Positions 59,959-64,000 of a stretch of 64,000 bases of DNA are shown here, piece after piece. Made by a program: the position numbers and the translations under genes. The first letter of the stretch is position 1. The number at the start of each line of letters is the position of its first letter. Location of the stretch: contig OZ037765.1 in assembly GCA_964035545.1 (NCBI GenBank), forward strand, positions 4,149,698 to 4,213,697, written 5' to 3'. The notes under the pieces are model-generated. The model worked only from the letters and a program-made list of their open reading frames with translations. It was not told the origin of the DNA and made no database searches. The stretch is from Bugula neritina (lineage: Eukaryota; Bryozoa; Gymnolaemata; Cheilostomatida; Bugulidae).

Positions 59959-62597
59959 AACTTGTCTCTCAGCTGCAGCTGTAGGAAGATCTTGTCTGGT
60001 GGATTTACACTGAACTATGTCTACTATACACATATGCACCTTTTTTCCATATTTTGCAAAGTTTTTTCATTCAATAATAATGTTTTATTTGGTAATATTT
60101 GTGATATTATAAACTGTATTTTTTTATTTCAATTATATTCCTCAGCATATCACGTGTGAGGAAGTATTTTTTGTATTTTCTGTATTTGTCTATGAATTAC
60201 TCTAAATAATTTCTTTAAATCAAAAAATATCTAGTAATAAGCCCATCTGAAACTTAAAATTTATTAATTACAGTTAACAGTTAGTAATGAGAATTAGTCT
60301 TCTAAATTATCAATCTAAATAACTTAAATTATTAATGTATGTAACTACGTACTTTTTCTGGTTGCACTTTTTAATTAATAATATATTTAATTCTAGCGTT
60401 CTAAAATTCAGAAGGTTTCCTAAATATATCAAATAATATAAATAAGTGATGAAGGTCAATATTAGCATTAGAAAGATGCTCAAAGTCACTTAAATGAAAA
60501 TGAAAAAGCTATCAGCTTAATAAAGATGAAGGATTCTGCTGGCATGGTATGACATGAGATTACAGTTTAGCTTGTATACAAATTAAAATATGCTGCTAGT
60601 GTACAAGCTAAAATTTTCCTACTGATATCCCAGACAGCATATTTAGTCCCTCTTGAGTCAGGATTTCCTGAATTACTACCAAATCTCATAACTCTTCCAT
60701 CCCCTAAGTTACTGAAGAACTAATATTTTTGTCGATCAATACTTGAGTTCAAAAAATGAATTTCCACTGTATTGTTTTTTGATAATGTAAGTAGCTTGAA
60801 AGTGTTGACTGAGAACCTAAAGTATATTGATGCTTTTACGAAATATTCATTGGTAATAAATATTTCAAATGCTAGGTGTAAAGCAAACAAAACGGTGTAG
60901 ATATTCCTTTCTATCACGAATCCGTAGTACGTAAAACTTGATTGGGTATTTATAATATTATTACGATCCGGCGTATTTGTAATTTCTTTGTAAATACCAA
61001 GTGCAGACCGGTGGGCGCGGTTTCAACTAAAACGACCTTGACAATTTTAGTTTCCTATTTCATATTCGGTTTAGCGCGCGTTGACTTTCTATGATCAATT
61101 GCTTAGGAATTCTCGTCGCGCACGCTTGTAAAAGTTACAGCGTGTCAAATCCATTCTTTTCTTAACAAGATTCGTCTGCACATTTTCAAATACTGTAATC
61201 ACTTATCACTGCACAGTAGTTTCGAAAACTAGAACTTCCTTCTGTGTAGGTGGTTGGCTATAAAGTAGTAATAGTTTAATACTGAGGATAGTCTCAAAAA
61301 ATGAAGTTTTCAAAATAATCACACAAAAACAATACAGTTTCGAAAGTCCTAGACGTGTTGGCAGAGCTTGAAGTTTATCAATAACTGAATGAGTATAACT
61401 ATAACCAACTCGGTTTGAGTTTCACTTTCAATGCTACTGAAAATGTGAGTACAACTACAAGTAAATATTATAATTAATAATATTATAATCATTCAACTTA
61501 AATCATATTCATATTGATATTCAACATTTATAGATAAAAGGCTATAAGTAAACGTACCTCACTCAGTAAGACTAATTCTAATAGTAATAGCAATCTGGAA
61601 TGCTAATGTAATACTAATACTAGTAGTAACACTAACAGTAATACTAATAGTAATAATACTAAGTATAGTAGGCTACTATAATCAATATTCAATAAAGCTC
61701 CATAGTAGTCTATAAGTATAGCACTAACATTAACACTAGTTATCATTTGAGTATGTCTATAGACATCCACATACTCATAGTGATAGTACATTGGAATGAG
61801 TGATGTGTGTTTGGTTTTGCTTTCCCCTGCTATCCGTGGTGGCAAAAACTGTACAGCTAAAACATGAATTTTGCTGTAGATCTAAATATTAAATAAATAA
61901 AGATCAGATGCAACCAAATCAACAAAGTTTCAATATATTTGTTGTGTCCCACCCAGTATCCTACCCAGTGGCCCATTGTACCCGGTACCAGGGCACAATG
62001 GGCCGAATTTGTCGTCATGAAAGTTTCATTATTCTGAAAGTCGTGAAAGAGATAGAAACAACAAACTGATACCTGTAATAGACAAAAGATGCAGCATTTA
62101 GACTAGAGATTATTGAACTAGTAACTTGAAAAACAGACGAATGAGAGCTAAAAATTAAAAATTCAGCTCGTTGTGCCCGTCACCTCTACTATAAGTATGA
62201 TTTAATTTAAAGTTTACATTACTCTTTAATTTAACTTAGATGGTTTTGTTTTATGTCTGATTTATAGTAAGTGAACGATTATTTAGTTACTTAATCAGTA
62301 ATCTTTTACTGAAAAATAATATAAAATAATATACATAAATATATATACATAGTGATAGTATACATTACTATATTTAGTGCAATAATATTACTGATATGGG
62401 CTATCTATTTTTACAGTATATCACTAGGAGCATGCTAGAAAATAACAAAGGGGCTGCTGTGTTGCACTGTTTTTCATATAATGTAACTAGCTTTGCTCTT
62501 TTTGATTTGTGATAAAACTTTTCATCTTATATATTTCCAGATTAAGGGTTACAAACTGAAACACTTTTGCTAGTGGCTGTAACAATATTCTAGTAAA
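59959..62597 (+). other. Intergenic spacer between genes 3 and 4
   Basis: This 2639-bp spacer is almost the same length as the 2640-bp spacer after gene 2 and nearly identical in sequence from about 60047. A candidate AATAAA lies at 60519-60524, the same position as in the other spacer. The palindrome is at about 61970-62004. No gene is seen. Confidence 0.55.
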
Positions 62598-63879
62598 ATG
62601 GTGCTGCTGAAGTTGCAAGTAGCTGTATTTGTGTTAGCAACTGTTGATGGTGAGTGACTTTTTGATTATTATTTCAGTCACAGTTCAATAATTTCTATCT
62701 GTTGCTTTGATTAAGTGTGCAAATGCATATTTTAATGCAGTTGACTGTATTTAGCATAGCATCCTATATATAAAAGCTGATGCTGATATGAATATTTATG
62801 CCAAATAAACTGCCTTCAATGATAGCCTTACATCACTTACATCATAACTTCATAGCTTGCTGATAACACGTGCCTGTTTTAGCCATTACTGATAGATCCT
62901 AATAATACATGAGTGTTCCAAACTTCCTCTTACTGTTCATTATTTTGTTGTTTGTCTAGTAATTGAAACCACTTGGAGTAACTTGTGTATACAGTTTCAG
63001 CATTATACAATCAGTCTTTTATTTGTTAGCACGCAGTGTCTATTTGCTAGTGGGGGCTCTCTTTCAATCTATTTCAAAAACCTATCCATTGTAAAGGCTG
63101 TCAAAATATCTTCTGTAGGGCTTCTATTAAAGTATTCCCAAATTAATAGCCCAGTCATGTTTTCTGAGAATAGCAAAGCCTAGTAAGAAATATGTTGTTT
63201 GTTTGGTAAATGTTTGTGAAAAACACACATATAGCTAAACTTAATGGTCGGCTTCACAACACTAAACTCTCCTATTTACAGAAATCTATTAGTAATTTGG
63301 GTTATGTTTTTTGTTGTAAATTGGGCTAATAAGTTATTATACCATCAGTGAACTAAGATCTCCTACACTCTTGTTTGTCTGGAGAATTCTTATGCAGTAT
63401 TATTGTTCATCTATAATTTTACTGTTTTATTTTGTTGGTTTTTCAGATAAATGGATGTTTTTTGTCCTTATTGCTACCTTCATTTTCATTTAACATTACT
63501 TGTACGTAAGCAGTTAAGCATTTGTAAATGTTTGTCAGAAGATATAATAATTATAGCTAACTATGTGCTATGCCACTTGCTTTGTTTTTGTTTTTATAAA
63601 ATCTGCCTTTGCATACTTTTTCAGCTTTAACCTGTGACTGGACATCAGGTGTGGGTAGACTAGAACCTTACATAACATCTGGTACTTTAAAAACTCTCTC
63701 TGTAAACAGTGAAGATGAGTGTAGAGCTCAGTGTATGCAGCAGACATCATTTATATGTGCCTCAATAAACTACAGAACTAATAATGGAAACTGTCAACTG
63801 TTAGCAGAGAATACTCAGACTGCTACTACTAGTAGTTCTGATAGTCAGTGGAGATACTTTGTTAGACCAGACTGTGCTG
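62598..63879 (+). CDS. RPTP gene 4, 5' end: signal peptide and first PAN module (partial)
   Basis: Exon 1 is 62598-62649 (MVLLKLQVAVFVLATVDG, identical to gene 3) and exon 2 is 63625-63879, encoding a PAN/apple module (NSEDECRAQCMQQTSFICAS ... CQLLAEN). A GTGAGT donor follows and the gene runs off the window. Spacing and phases match genes 2 and 3, so a fourth full receptor is expected to the right. Nothing suggests a pseudogene in the visible part. Confidence 0.85.
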
Positions 63880-64000
63880 GTGAGTATAGAATAACATTCC
63901 AATCTCAACTGCAAGGGGTACTCCAGAAATATATTGGAATACTTTGGCCATTCACAATATTGCTCAATTAAGTTATAATCAAAATATAGGCATGGCATAA

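Overview
The window is intron-rich, AT-rich animal DNA from a marine-type invertebrate. The host genes are cut into many short exons with GT-AG borders, and the reading phases were checked by hand across all 28 exons of one gene. The organism cannot be named from sequence alone. The domain mix (PAN/apple, FN3-like, RPTP), microsatellite load and tRNA-Leu-primed Ty3/gypsy elements fit a non-bilaterian such as a sponge, but that is a weak inference.

The backbone is a head-to-tail tandem array of four paralogous receptor-type protein tyrosine phosphatase genes on the + strand. Gene 1 (264-7081) enters from the left with only its phosphatase half. Genes 2 (17471-41814) and 3 (44455-59958) are complete with 28 exons each (1500 and 1501 aa). 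Gene 4 (62598 onward) shows its first two exons. Each full protein reads: signal peptide, two PAN/apple modules, an unrecognised beta-rich module, three FN3-like modules, an RPTP membrane-proximal module with a furin-like RKKR site, one transmembrane helix, an intracellular tail with a YENT motif, an intact catalytic PTP domain D1 and a degenerate D2.

Two related Ty3/gypsy LTR retrotransposons are inserted. Element B (7668-15120, minus strand, 305-bp LTRs differing at about 2 positions) lies between genes 1 and 2. Element A (22723-30252, plus strand, 309-bp LTRs, older) lies inside intron 6 of gene 2. Both have a primer site matching tRNA-Leu(AAG), 4-bp ATAT target duplications, gag, a -1-frame pol, and a third ORF downstream of integrase encoding a zinc-finger-like protein. 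That ORF has a candidate splice donor at the same distance from an upstream ATG in both elements. Both carry coding breaks. Smaller insertions include a Harbinger-like MITE (twice), a TTAA-flanked MITE, a hAT-like element, a possible solo LTR and foldback sequences.

The introns carry paralog-specific satellites: very long (ACT)n tracts after exon 18, a 33-bp and a 25-bp minisatellite and, most unusual, a 45-bp repeat in intron 19 of all three genes that re-copies the end of the exon encoding the catalytic His-Cys together with its splice donor. The intergenic spacers after genes 2 and 3 are nearly identical, pointing to recent unit duplication or gene conversion.
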